A stretch of 64,000 nt of DNA. Origin: Paratrimastix pyriformis (taxonomy: Eukaryota > Preaxostyla > Paratrimastigidae). The stretch covers positions 514,001-578,000 of the forward strand of contig JAPMOS010000014.1 in assembly GCA_027972325.1 (NCBI GenBank), in the 5' to 3' direction. Shown one piece after another: positions 46,837 through 56,828 of the stretch. The notes beneath the pieces were generated by a model. It ran no database searches. It was not told where the DNA came from and saw only the letters and a program-made list of their open reading frames with translations. Within the stretch, counting starts at the first letter, position 1. Every line of letters begins with the position of its first letter. Position numbers and translations under genes: made by a program.

Positions 46837-47235
46837 CCCCTTTAAGACCGGTAATTTTTGAGATTTCGTGTGAAAATTCGGAAACTTTCTCTGCCCACCG
46901 CCACCCCTCCCTCGCAGAGCCCCCCCCTTCAGGGCGTAAAGAGAGGGGGACCAGGGCTACACAACGGTGTGCCAGCGAAAACGAGGGGGGCCTGGTCCCT
47001 TTGCTACAGGTCACGGTATAGACTGGGGTATAGGGAGCGTGGGCGCTCCTTACACCCTCCCACTTCTGAGCACTCCTTTGAACCCCCTCGTTTTCGCTGG
47101 CACACCGTTGTGTAGCCCTGGTCCCCCTCTCTTTACGCCCTGAAGGGGGGGGCTCTGCGAGGGAGGGGTGGCGGTGGGCAGAGAAAGTTTCCGAATTTTC
47201 ACACGAAATCTCAAAAATTACCGGTCTTAAAGGGG
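46837..47235. mobile_element. 399-bp inverted-repeat element, probable MITE
   Basis: Two 153-bp arms (46837-46989 and 47083-47235) are reverse complements with no difference that I can find by eye, separated by a 93-bp unique centre. The ends read CCCCTTTAAGACCGG...CCGGTCTTAAAGGGG. A 3-bp GCC on each side (46834-46838 region and 47236-47238) could be a target-site duplication, but it overlaps C runs and is uncertain. The element lacks a transposase, as expected for a non-autonomous DNA transposon. It sits 3 bp after the stop codon of the LRR gene, so that gene's 3' end may run into it. The arm identity suggests a young insertion or strong hairpin gene conversion. Confidence 0.75.
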
Positions 47236-47439
47236 CCCGCGCTAAATTCCACTTTTCTCCGTGTTGCATCTCCGTCTCAGCCAATTCGCTTATGAGCTCT
47301 CAGTTGCTCCAACATTCTGTTTTGTCCCCAACCATCCCAGAGGATGAATCGGTTCCCACACGACGCAGATACAATTTATGACACAGAATTGTGGCTAAAC
47401 CGTCGGGTTCCAGGCTCTAGAACACAACACCAACCAAAG

Positions 47440-47482
47440 GTCCGCCAAACACAGCGACCGAAACTCATCTCTCTGTCCTTAG
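47440..47482 (+). other. Probable 5' UTR intron of the ADP-ribosylglycohydrolase gene
   Basis: Donor GTCCGCCAAA and acceptor TGTCCTTAG bound 43 bp. The ATG at 47490 follows 7 bases after the acceptor. The donor fits the GTCCG class used in coding introns here. Confidence 0.55.
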
Positions 47483-47489
47483 GCATACA

Positions 47490-48926
47490 ATGTGGTGGTC
47501 TCACAAGACTCCTGCGGTCAAGCACGAACAACGCACCCCCCCTGCCGACACTTTTGCTCCGCTGGATTTTGTTGTGCCTGCCGGCGCATCCACACTGGAT
47601 AAGGCTACGCTCGTGGACAAGATTCGCGGCGCGATCATTGGCAACGGCATTGGTGATGCCATTGGCGTCATCACCGAATTCAGTAACAAAGATTCGGTTA
47701 TTCGGGAGTTTGGCAAGGTTTGTCACTTTTCCAAAGGTGTTGTTTTGCTTCATCCCCCTTAGGATCATGATTTTACGTTCGCGGATCCCAGCCGGTTCCC
47801 TCGTGGGGATTGGACTGATGATACTGATCAGATGGTTGCCATCTTGGATATGCTGATCGAAAATGGGCATGTATCTCCGTACGACTTCGCGGAGCGGCTG
47901 GAATTCTGGATTCAGAATGGGTTCCCCGATCTGGGCGACACCTGCGGCATGGGCCTGGGTGGGACCGTGGCCCAGTCGGTGTTCAACTCCGGCTTCCACG
48001 AGGACCCGTGGGGCTCGGCCGAGGACACGTGGCTCTCGCGCAACAAGCAGGCGGCCGCCAACGGGGCCGTCGGTCGCTTCCAGCTGCGCGCGCATCGACC
48101 CCATCGCCATGATGCTCCAGGGCCAGAGCACGGCCACCCCCGAGGAGACTCGGGCCCTGGCCGATCGGGCCCTCCGGCTGGTCTGCCGCCGCCCCTCCCC
48201 CTCCCTCCCTCCCCTCCCTCCCCTCCCCCTCCCCTCCCCCCCCTGGCGCCCGCTGGATTGCTCACCCCCTCCCGGCGCCCATCCAGGCCGAGGCCAAGCT
48301 GGACCCGCAGTACCTGGAGGAGTTCCGGCGCTACTGCACCGCCCAGCGGGTGGAGGACCTCCAGCTGGACGAGTACCGGGCCATCGGGTACACCATGAAG
48401 TGCATCGGTCCGCCTTGCCTCCCTCCCCGTCCCCTCCCCATCCCCTCCGTGCCCTGTTCGCTGCCCTGCTGACCATCCGCCCCCACCACCACCCCGGGGG
48501 CTCCTCCCGGACACAGGCTCGGGCTTCTACGCGCTGACGTGCGGGAAGGACTTCCGGACGGTCATCAACGAGATCACCCAGGAGGCCGGCGACGCGGACA
48601 CCAACGGGGCCGTGGCCGGGGCCATGCTGGGCTGCAAGGTGGGCTACAGCCACCTCCCGCAGGACTGGGTGCGCGGCCTGGCCTGGCACGACTGGCTCAT
48701 GCAGAAGATCGACCGGCTCCTCGTCAAGATGGGCCTCCTCGACGCACCCGCGGCGCCCCCCGCGCCCGCCGCCCCCTACCCCGAGCGCTCCTTCGCTGCC
48801 CGCAAGGCACGTCGCGCCGCCGCCGCCGCCGCTGCTCCGGCCCACCCGGCCCCGGCCCCGGCCCCCATCGAGGTGACCGAGAGGCAGGACCCCCTGCTGG
48901 GGGAGCCCCCGGTTGAGGGCGGGTAA
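47490..48926 (+). CDS. ADP-ribosylglycohydrolase (ARH/DraG family)
   Basis: The start MWWSHKTPAVKHEQRT at 47490. The conserved fold begins with LVDKIRGAIIGNGIGDAIGV. The first metal-binding motif is GDWTDDTDQMVAILDML (near 47800). LGDTCGMGLGGTVAQSVF and NKQAAANGA follow, then ARIDPIAMMLQGQSTATPEE. The second metal motif is EAGDADTNGAVAGAMLGCKV (near 48585), with GYSHLPQDWVRGL after it. The tail is Ala/Pro-rich and ends with TAA at 48924. ARH enzymes use two Mg ions, held by these Asp/Thr motifs, to remove ADP-ribose from proteins or related conjugates. The frame changes between ANGAV and ARIDPIA at about 48068-48090. Only an implausibly short intron (11 bases) would bridge it, so a 1-bp sequence error or a real frameshift is possible. 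All metal ligands that I can check are present. Confidence 0.88.
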
Positions 48927-49288
48927 TCGGCCGAGCGCTCGCTGTTCGCCGCGATGTGGCATAATGCGGCATGTTCGGCCTTCCGAAGGCGGAGCCCTCC
49001 CCTGCGCCCCTATGTATGCATTGCGCGGTGGGTCGGCTGCTGTCTGTGAGGGTCGGAAGCCGCAGAATAAGAAGCCGCGTCACATCCCTCACATACATCG
49101 CATCGTCCGGCCAGTGGGTCGTCGGCCTCATGAAAGCAAAGTGCGTCCGTCCTTAATTCACAAACAAATACAGCCGCGCCGCCCCCGGAGAGAAGCCCGC
49201 AGATGGGAAACCGGCCCGACCAGCGCGGCCAGCTTGTGGTGGGGGTGGATGGCGGTGAAGGTGGTGGCTGAACCCGAGGGAGGGAGGC
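48927..49288. other. Gap between convergent genes
   Basis: About 360 bp between the stops of the ADP-ribosylglycohydrolase and the second F-box/LRR gene. The middle is moderately A/T-rich (49060-49180). No gene or repeat seen. Confidence 0.55.
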
Positions 49289-51249
49289 TCACCCGGGTGT
49301 CCCCAGGGGGCTGCTCCGGGGCCCCGGCCCCCAGCGGTGGTCGCCACTGGCCGTCCTGCCCTGGCCCCCGCGTGGCCCCCTGCCACTGGACGGCCGGTCG
49401 CGATCCCGAGGCTGGGCGGGGGTGTGTTGTTGTTGTTGCGGGGTGGGGGCAGCGTGCTGGGGCGGGGCGGTGGCGGGGGGCAGGGGCACCAGGACGGGAG
49501 GGGTGGCCGCGGCCATGGCCAGCCAGCGGGCCGAGATGCCCCGGCAGCCCTGCAGCCCCAGGGCCCTCAGGGCGCGGCACTGGAGCAGCAGGGCGCTGGC
49601 TGTGAGGTCGGTGAGGCGCTTGCAGCCGCCCAGGTAGAGTTGCTCCAGCCGGGGGCAGTGCCGGGCCACGGCCAGCCCGGTGGCGTCGGTCAGCTGAGTG
49701 CACCCGTTCAGGTCCAGCTGCACCAGGGTGGGGCCCGTCCGGGGCAGCAGCAGCCCCATGCTGACGTCCGTCAGCGCGTTGCAGTGCGACAGCGACAAGC
49801 TCCGCAGCTGCACACGGGGGGGAGGGGGGGGGGGAGGGAGGAGGAGGAGGAGGAGGTCACGAGGATGAGCGCCCAAGTGGGGCGAAGGGGCGACAGGGCG
49901 TCAAGAGGTGGGGTGGGAGCGCGAAGTGGAGGTGGGCGGGCGGCCGGGCGGACCGCGGTGCAGTGGAGGGAGATGGGGATGGCGCCGTCGTCTGTGAGGG
50001 GCAGGTGGGCCAGGTCGAGCCGGCGCAGGGTCTGCCGGCACCGCGAGACCAGCACCGCCACGCCCTCGTCCGTGATGGCCGCGTCGTGGGCCAGCGAGAG
50101 CTCCTCCAGACCCAGACGCTTCTGCGCAAACTGGCAGCGGGCGGGTGGGGCGGGAAGTGGCGAGGGTAGTTCGATGGCTGTCAGGCAAGGCGGCAGGGAG
50201 GAGGGCGAGGCGGCAGGGGGCAGGGCCCGCGAGCGGACTGCTGTGAGGCCCGCATCGTCGAGGGCGGGGCAGAGGTTGGCAGAGAGGGCCACCAGCCGCG
50301 GGCAGAAGGCCGCCAGGGTGGCCAGGCTCGAGTTCCCCACCTGCCCTCCCCGTCCGCCGCCACATCAGAGCCGAGGATGAGCGCTCACGACCGGCGGGCC
50401 TCGTGGACCGCTGATTGACAGCGTATAATCCCGCCACGGTCCGGGCGCGCCGGACCTTGACGCAGCTGTTGATGTTGATCGACCGGAGGGCCGGGCAGCC
50501 CCTGGCCAGGGCCTCGACGCCAGCGTCGCTGAGGTCGGCGCAGAAGACCAACACGACCTCCTCCAGCCGGGGGCAGTGGGTCCCCAGGGCCACCAGGCTC
50601 GCGTCCGTCAGCCCGTCACAGTCGCTTGCGTCCAGCCTGGCCCGCCAGTGCGTGCGCCCGTGCGAGGTGGGACCATCAGGGTGATGTGCGGGCTCTGCTG
50701 GCAAGAGGGCGGAGGGTCGCTGGCGGACCGGCGCAGGCAGGGCATGTGCGGGGCGAGCCCCACCAGGGTCTGGTCCGTGATCATGGCGCAGTGGGCCAAG
50801 TTCAGCTCGCGTAACTCGCGGAACCGATTCTAGGGGGACAGGAGAATGAGCACGTCAGAGGTGCGGCTCGAGCCACGGACGACAAAGGTCAGAAGCGCCC
50901 GGTCGGAGACTCGCGGTCGTAATGGCGCGAGCGATGAAAAGTCCGCAAAAGGAAACCAAGTCGCTTGCCAAATGAGGTTCCACGACCGGCACACCAACCG
51001 GAGTTGGAGCTGCGTCGGGACTGGGGCGACCATCACAAAAATAAGCTGAGTCAACGGCGCGGGGAGGGTTTCCAACGAAAACCTGAAAACCTCCGTCGGG
51101 GGTTGCTCGCAAAGTGTTGGGCTCGCCATGACCGGAACCGTGTGGCCCGCAGGGGTGGGGGTAGGGTCAGATGAGGGGAAGATGGGGGTATGCGGAGGGA
51201 CGGGGGCGGGCGAATGCCGATTTCGGAGGGATGATGGCGAATTTTCCAT
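49289..51249 (-). CDS. F-box / leucine-rich repeat protein (FBXL-like)
   Basis: I place the start at MENSPSSLRNRHSPAPVP (51249); MASPTLCEQPPTEVFRF at about 51128 is an alternative. An F-box-like segment, LPAPLTQLIFVMVAPVPT then LQLRLVCRSWNLIWQATW, precedes regular FBXL-type LRRs: LRELNLAHCAMITDQTLVGL; LDASDCDGLTDASLVALG; LEEVVLVFCADLSDAGVEAL; LRSININSCVKV; LVALSANLCPALDDAGLTAV; LEELSLAHDAAITDEGVAVL; LRRLDLAHLPLTDDG; LRSLSLSHCNALTDVSMGLL; LVQLDLNGCTQLTDATGLAV; and LEQLYLGGCKRLTDLTASAL. A Pro/Gln-rich tail ends with TGA at 49289. The repeats have the C-x-x-(L/I)TD signature of cysteine-containing LRRs in SCF substrate receptors such as FBXL20 and Grr1. It is clearer as an F-box protein than the LRR gene at 44169-46833. 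Start codon choice is moderately sure. Confidence 0.85.
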
Positions 51250-51375
51250 AGCGGTCACCAAAATCGAACGCGAAGGTGTGGAAAAGAGAGAAGTCTTCAT
51301 CCAAAATACATCCCGGCCCGCGAGACAATTAATAAGGAGGTGAATCACCCAAAGGGAACAGAGAACTGGACGGCG

Positions 51376-52511
51376 ATGCGCATTTTTGCCTGTTCCGATC
51401 TGCATGTCGACCACCAGCCCAATTGGAAATGGATTCAAGATCTCGAGCCTGGTTCACATACTGAGGAGGTCCCCCTTGTTCCGAAGCCCCTCACTCAAGT
51501 GTAGACTTTTTTGTTAGGCACTGATTGTTGCCGGAGACATCAGCACTGACCTTACCCAACTGACTCGATGTCTCCAGCATCTAACTGGCGTTTTTTCTCA
51601 TGTCTTTTACTGGTCTGGTGGTGAACGATCCCACCAGTTATTTTTTTTTTCTGCGTTCCGCAAGCGCAGTCCTGGCAACCATGAAATGTGGCTGAATACC
51701 ACAGAAGGGTTTAATACTTCTGTTGAGAAGTTCGATCGGATCCTTGGCATCTGCGCCCAATTGGGAGTCCAAACTGAGGCCCAGCGATTAGACGACGTTT
51801 GGGTCGTCCCACTCTTTAGCTGGTCTGGCATGAAGAAAAAAGGGCCAGGAATCGACTTTCGCCTCCTGACAGGTACGATGACAGTCTGATCGGCGCTGAC
51901 GATGTCATCAACCGGAAGGTGCTGGGCGATTGCTGGGTCTGTCGGCTCTGCTGGCAAGAACTCACTTCTCTGTATTTTTTTGTTCTTCTCTACTCAGGTG
52001 GATTATCATCTCTGCAAATTCCCGGAGGTCTGGCCTTGCTTTTCTAAGTCAAGCTGCATCTCTGTCAAACCCCAGAGCGTCGCATCTCCGGCGAAGTACT
52101 TTGCTGATCGAAACTCTTATGCCGTCCGGGGCGACTACGACGCTCCGGTGGTGAGTTTCTCGCACATGATGCCCCGCCGTGATCTCATGGTGCCTCAGTG
52201 TTTCCTGCACTTCACTGATCTCCCCGCGGTCTGCTGCCTTGCCATCTGAAAAACAATTCCATTCGGAATTCCGACAGGTTGCGGGGACCCACCTTCTGGA
52301 GGAGCAGATTCGAACAATTGGTTCGCAAGTGCACGTCTTCGGGCACACTCACATGAATCATGTGGCATTCCTTGACAATTGCCTTTACGTTCAGAATAGC
52401 TTTGGGTCTGCGTCTGATTTGCCGCCGCACCTTAAATTATCGATTTTAGATATCCTCGCGAGCGTGAGAGGACTGGCCGGAAGCCCTGTTTCCGTCCTGT
52501 GTGGCCATTGA
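51376..52511 (+). CDS. Calcineurin-like metallophosphoesterase
   Basis: The start MRIFACSDLHVDHQPNW at 51376 carries the DxH metal motif SDLHVD. A short intron leads to ALIVAGDISTDLTQLTRCLQ (GD motif). A later exon has PGNHEMWLNTTEGF (the GNHE motif, near 51670), and then CAQLGVQTEAQRLDDVWVVP. VSFSHMMPRRDLM (near 52150) gives a His ligand, and QVHVFGHTHMNHVAFLD (near 52330) the GHTH motif. All five metal-binding blocks of the calcineurin-like superfamily are therefore present in the usual order. The last exon ends with VLCGH and TGA at 52509-52511. The substrate (phosphoprotein, nucleotide or lipid phosphate) cannot be told. It is divergent from the FBXL gene, with 126 bp between the proposed start codons. 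Confidence 0.88.
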
Positions 52512-52619
52512 ATGAGAATGCATGTTGATCATTTCTCTCCTTCGTCATTTTTTCGCTTTTTTCGAATCATCCATCTTCGTCTGCATCACATCTTGGGTTG
52601 TTCTTGCTCGCTCGAACTC

Positions 52620-53413
52620 ATGAGTCTCGCTCAGCGGATTGCCGATAAATTAAAGAAGACTCAACCTGGCCTGCTGGGTTCCAAACGTCCACCAGTAGAG
52701 CAATCGGAAGATGGTGGCGAAAAAAAACCACGCGAAGATAATCAGGAACATGAGGAGCATGCGGCACACCCACTGCCCACTCCGCCTTCACCGTCATCAT
52801 TACCATGCCCCGCAGAACCCGCCCCAGTCGGGCCCATCTCCACTGAAGCCCCTTCTGCTCCTAGTAGCACATCGGGAACTGCAGCTCCCCCAGAGAGCAA
52901 CCCACACTACCAACCGCCGGACCAATCAACGGCAATCTATTTCGTTGATAAAGCCGACGCGGACAAGCCAAAACCGAAACAGGTATTTTTCTACGATTAT
53001 GGTGAGGGTTCTTCGGGGATTGATGGCCGATGGGTCTGGAAGAAGGACACTTTTACCCACCAGAAGCAAGATGTGGTGGTCGGCCATTTGGAATGGCGAA
53101 AGTTCGTCGCTTTCGTATCTTCCTTCCTTCATCCCGCTTTACTCCAGATCCCAGTTTTTCCGGACCTATGGCAATCCGGCCAGCGTAAAGACTGACCCAC
53201 GCACCTGTGTGGAGGGAAGCAAACGAATTGGTCGGCTTGCGTTTTTCTCCTTCTCCTGATTTCGGTTCTCCCTTTTTTGCAGAGTGGGAGCTGAGGCGAG
53301 GCGGGACCCGCAAGAAGGCTTTTGTTTCGGGTGTGCGCACAAAGATGCAACTAGGCCGGGGAGTTGATGTTCTGGCACCCCACAGGCCCATGGGCGAGGA
53401 GTCAGCTGAATAG
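52620..53413 (+). CDS. Unidentified acidic, Pro-rich protein
   Basis: Not recognised. The start MSLAQRIADKLKKTQPGL at 52620 is a short amphipathic-looking helix. A Glu/Pro/Ser-rich linker follows, with short charged blocks such as EKKPREDNQEHEEHAA. The ordered part begins with TAIYFVDKADADKPKPKQVF, then FYDYGEGSSGIDGRWVWKKD, and runs to VVVGHLEWRK. Two introns (the first has donor GTTCG) connect to SQFFRTYGNPASVKTDPRTC and then to a basic C-terminus, RRGGTRKKAFVSGVRTKMQL. The end is TAG at 53411-53413. The exons fit frame and composition, so this is probably a real gene of about 230 residues. The final exon joins could differ. Confidence 0.6.
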
Positions 53414-53506
53414 CTGAATGTAAGCCTCCACCCCCCCATCGCCTGTGAAGGCAAAAGAACATCGTGTTGGTGTAACCCAACGAGAAAAAATAACACAAAT
53501 CGACGA

Positions 53507-53995
53507 TTAGAAGCCACCAGTCTGCTCGGCCATAGCATCAATCATATCCCCATCCTCCATCTCCAGCTGGAAAACACCGAGCGTGAGGTCAGGGTGAGAA
53601 AGAGAGTGTTTTGAAGCACAGACCGCAGCTGGAGTATCGGTGGGCTTCAGGCGCTCGCCGTCAACCATGAAACGGAGGGAACTGGTGTGGACACCCTGGC
53701 GCTGGCAATAAGCGTCCATCTGGCGAGAATCGACAAATGACAGAACAAACTAGGGTGCCCACAGACCAGCTTCTTAAATTGGGTGGACTTCTTGATCTTG
53801 AAGAAAACCTCGGCGCCATCCTGACCATGGACCTTGAGGTTGATGTGGGCATCTTCCTTCTTGGGCTCAGCAGCAGGAGCGCCGGCAGCGGGGGCGTCGC
53901 CTTCCACTAGGAGAGGAGTCAGGAGTGTCAGCGAGGGCAGAAAGAAGGCCTTTGAATGACTTTTTTTGGGCTGGTTGACCTTGGTAACAAAGACT
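53507..53995 (-). CDS. SUMO: SUMO (small ubiquitin-like modifier)
   Basis: After a proposed intron splitting the start codon (A at 53995, TG at 53906-53905), the protein reads [20 protein letters not shown], then [20 protein letters not shown] and STQFKKL. Exon 3 gives [20 protein letters not shown], then [11 protein letters not shown]; exon 4 gives [19 protein letters not shown] and TAA at 53507. This is the SUMO beta-grasp plan with its acidic C-terminal strand and the QTGG end that is conjugated to target lysines. A single Phe follows the GG, so a SUMO protease must still remove one residue. Length of about 97 is normal. The exon-3 stretch corresponds to the SUMO family block CxxxxxxxxxxRFxxDGxRL. 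It is divergent from DRG1, with 29 bp between the first SUMO base and the DRG1 ATG. Confidence 0.92.
53907..53994 (-). other. Intron splitting the SUMO start codon (A | TG)
   Basis: 88-bp intron with donor GTCTTTG and acceptor CTCCTAG. The exon before it ends in A and the exon after it begins TGGAAGGCGAC, so splicing creates the ATG. No other ATG lies in frame ahead of the conserved domain. Confidence 0.6.
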
Positions 53996-54024
53996 AGAGC
54001 GCTTTTCGCCCCCCCGCCAACAGA

Positions 54025-54763
54025 ATGGGCATCCTCGAGAAAATCAAGGACATTGAAATTGAAATCAGCAGGACACAGAAAAACAAGCACACCGAATTCC
54101 ATCTGGGCCTTCTGAAGGGCAAGTTGGCCCGATATCGCGCCCAGCTTCTCGAAAACAAGGGTCTCACCAATCGTTCCGCCCCACTCAAAGTTGATGTATT
54201 TTCATAGCTGGTGGGGGTGGTGGTGGCGGGGCGGCTGGTTTTGAGGTTCAAAAGAGCGGTGATGCCCGTGTGGCCATGGTCGGTTTTCCTTCTGGTCTGG
54301 CTGCCACTCTTCCGACCCTGTTGTTGGTGATGCCTTCCCCTGTATCATTGGGTAGTGGGTAAATCTACCGTCCTCAACAAGCTGACCGAGACCCGGTCTG
54401 CCGTGGCCTCGTACGAGTTCACCACCCTGTGCGCCATCCCCGGGGTCATCCAGTACAAGGGGGCCAAGATCCAGCTCCTCGATCTCCCCGGAATTATCGA
54501 GGTCGCTTTGCCAGCCCGGCGTTTCCACCCCCTGGAGGAGCGGGATGGTGGCTTGATCCCGACGGGGGCTGATGGCGATCCGTCTTCTGGGGGCTGTCGG
54601 CTCGGTGGGGGCGCGCAGGGTGCCTCGGAGGGCAAAGGGCGCGGCCGGCAGGTTGTGGCGACCGCCAAAACGGCCGACTTGGTGCTGATGATCCTCGATG
54701 CCGCCAACGGGGACGTCCAGAAGCGCCTCCTCCAGCAGGAGCTCGACGCACTCGGTTCGCCGA

Positions 54764-54814
<51 letters not shown>

Positions 54815-55119
54815 AGCCCTGCCCCACCCCGACCTCACTTTCCATGTCGTGGTGGTGGCTGTGATGGTGATGGTGGCTGTGATGGTGATGGTGGCTGTGA
54901 TGGTGATGGTGGCTGTGGTTTTGGGGTGTCCAGGGATCCGGCTGAACAAGGCCCCGCCGAACATCTCCTTCCGGGTGAAGAGCGGCGGGGCATCCGGATG
55001 AACAGCTCGGTCCAGCTGACCCAGCTCAACGAGCGCATCGTCTTCGGCATTCTCCACGACTACCACATCTTCAACGCCGAGGTCAACTTCCACGAGGACG
55101 CCTCCGGTCAGGCCCCCCT

Positions 55120-55154
<35 letters not shown>

Positions 55155-55906
55155 TGCCGGCCCCCGCCGCCCTGACCGGGCTGCTTTTTCTGGGGTGGCC
55201 AGTGGACGACTTCATCGACGTCATCGAGGGGACCCGTGTCTACCTGCCCTGCCTGTACGTCTTCAACAAGATCGACACGGTCACCCTCGAGGAGGTCCGC
55301 CTCCCACCCGCGCCCCATCGGGCACCCCCTCCGCCCCCCTCCCGGCCTCTCATCCGCTGGCGGCCGCGATGAATGTTTGTGTGTGGGTCATGTGTGTGTG
55401 CCGCCAGGTGGACCGGCTGGCGCGGGAGCCCGACAGCATGGTGGTGTCGTGCGAGTGGGGGCTCAACCTGGACCGGCTGGTCGACCGGATCTGGCGCCAG
55501 CTCGACCTGGTGCGCATCTACACCAAGAAGCGCGCCCAGGTCCGCAGCCCCACCCCACCCCGCGCCGCCCCCCCCGCACCTCGCGTCCCGCACCTCGCCA
55601 CCGCCCCGCGTCACTTTGCGGCCCCGTTGTGGCCCGTTTTGTGGTCCCACTTTGATTCGCTCCCCCGAACCCGCGTGCCACCCCGGGGGGGTGGAACAGC
55701 CGCCCGCCTTCAACGAGCCGCTGATCGTGCGGCGGCACAGCACCATCCTGGACATCTGCCGGGGCGTCCACCGGACCCTGCAGGACAACTTCAAGTACGC
55801 GCTGCTCTGGGGGACCTCGGCCAAGTACAGCCCCCAGCGGGTGGGCTTCTCGCACGTCGTCGAGGACGAGGACGTCGTCCAGATCGTCAAGAAGTCCAAC
55901 AATTGA
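54025..55906 (+). CDS. DRG1: Developmentally regulated GTP-binding protein 1 (DRG1/Rbg1)
   Basis: The start [20 protein letters not shown] at 54025, then [20 protein letters not shown], matches the DRG1 N-terminal helices. A 47-bp intron (donor GTCTCACC) gives a Gly-rich joint and [19 protein letters not shown]. The P-loop is GFPSVGKST, the switch I region [21 protein letters not shown]3 LDLPGIIE, then [20 protein letters not shown] and G4 [14 protein letters not shown]. The C-terminal TGS domain includes [20 protein letters not shown], a stretch around [20 protein letters not shown], and [14 protein letters not shown], ending in TGA at 55904. DRG1 with its DFRP partner helps ribosomes through stalls and promotes translation. 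Near 54978-55000, between [10 protein letters not shown] and [12 protein letters not shown], the frame shifts by one base in a G run. This is most simply a homopolymer length error. Two introns contain long poly-C runs. Confidence 0.94.
54768..54810. repeat. Poly-C run followed by (CA)n in a DRG1 intron
   Basis: About 33 C in a row, then (CA)n, within the DRG1 intron that starts at donor GTTCGCC. A second run of about 26 C lies at 55126-55151 in the next intron but one. Confidence 0.9.
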
Positions 55907-56337
55907 GACCCGCCCCGGCCGGCCTCCGCCCGGCTGCCCGCCCGCCCACCCGCCCGCCCGCCCACCCGCTCGGCTCGCGCGGCCCGAGCGGCAGACGCCT
56001 GCAGGACCCACCACCACCACCACCACCCACCGCCCCGCAGACTGGCCATCGCCCAACAACCGGCGTCCACCCGACGGCTGCGCCCGTGGCTTTCCGCTGC
56101 CGGCCACGCCGCCGCCGCCGCCGCCGCGCCCTTCCATCCCCGCCACCCCGGCGGCCGGGATCCATGGGCCCCGCCAGAGCCCGCCCCCATCCCGCACTCC
56201 CATCGCCATCCCCTTCCCCCCCGCCAGCCCCTCCGTGCCCCTTGCAGCGCCCTGCACCCCCACCGCACGGTTTGGGGGCCAAGATCTCCCGGGACGTCCC
56301 TGTGTCCCTGTGATCACAACATGAAAGTCCCACCCGG

Positions 56338-56370
<33 letters not shown>

Positions 56371-56404
56371 CCCTTTACGGGCCCTGGTGGCTCGGTTTTC
56401 CGGA

Positions 56405-56458
<54 letters not shown>

Positions 56459-56828
56459 GAGGGAGGGGAGGGGAGGGGGGGAGGGAGGGGAGGAGGAGGG
56501 AGGGGAGGGAGGAGCGGCAGGAGATGCCGCAAACGAGATGCGAGACGATCGACGATGCGAGACGAGACGCACGGCAGTACAAACTCGCGGCCGGAGGGCA
56601 GCCACACGGGGTGACCTCCGCCACGGCCAAACCAACCGGCCCAACAAGCGGCCCCCAACGAAAACGAAACAGCAATGACACTCTGACGACGGCCAGCCCC
56701 CCCCAGTCGAGTCACAAACTTTCCGAAGACCAAACAGCGGCCAGCCCCTGGCCAACATACACACCGGATAAAGAGAAGGCGGGGAGGGAGGGAGCGGAGG
56801 AGGCAGGGAGGGAGGCAGGAGAGCGCGG
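55907..56828. other. Gap between convergent genes with (GA)n tracts
   Basis: About 920 bp between the stops of DRG1 and the last minus-strand gene. The first 400 bp are Pro-codon-like C-rich sequence without a convincing gene. Two (GA)n tracts at about 56339-56367 and 56409-56457 flank a short unique spacer and grade into g(3-4)a purine-rich sequence to 56520. The rest, to 56828, is less biased, and I see no gene in it. Confidence 0.65.
56339..56520. repeat. (GA)n microsatellite pair with purine tract
   Basis: Two (ga)n runs separated by about 40 bp, followed by ggga/gggga units. This is a long purine/pyrimidine-asymmetric stretch of the kind that can form triplex DNA. Confidence 0.9.

Noticed and set aside
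46748-47284. Minus-strand frame of 178 residues and plus-strand frames across the inverted repeat
   Set aside because: They read through the two arms of the MITE-like element, and the same peptide appears in both arms. There is no transposase similarity.
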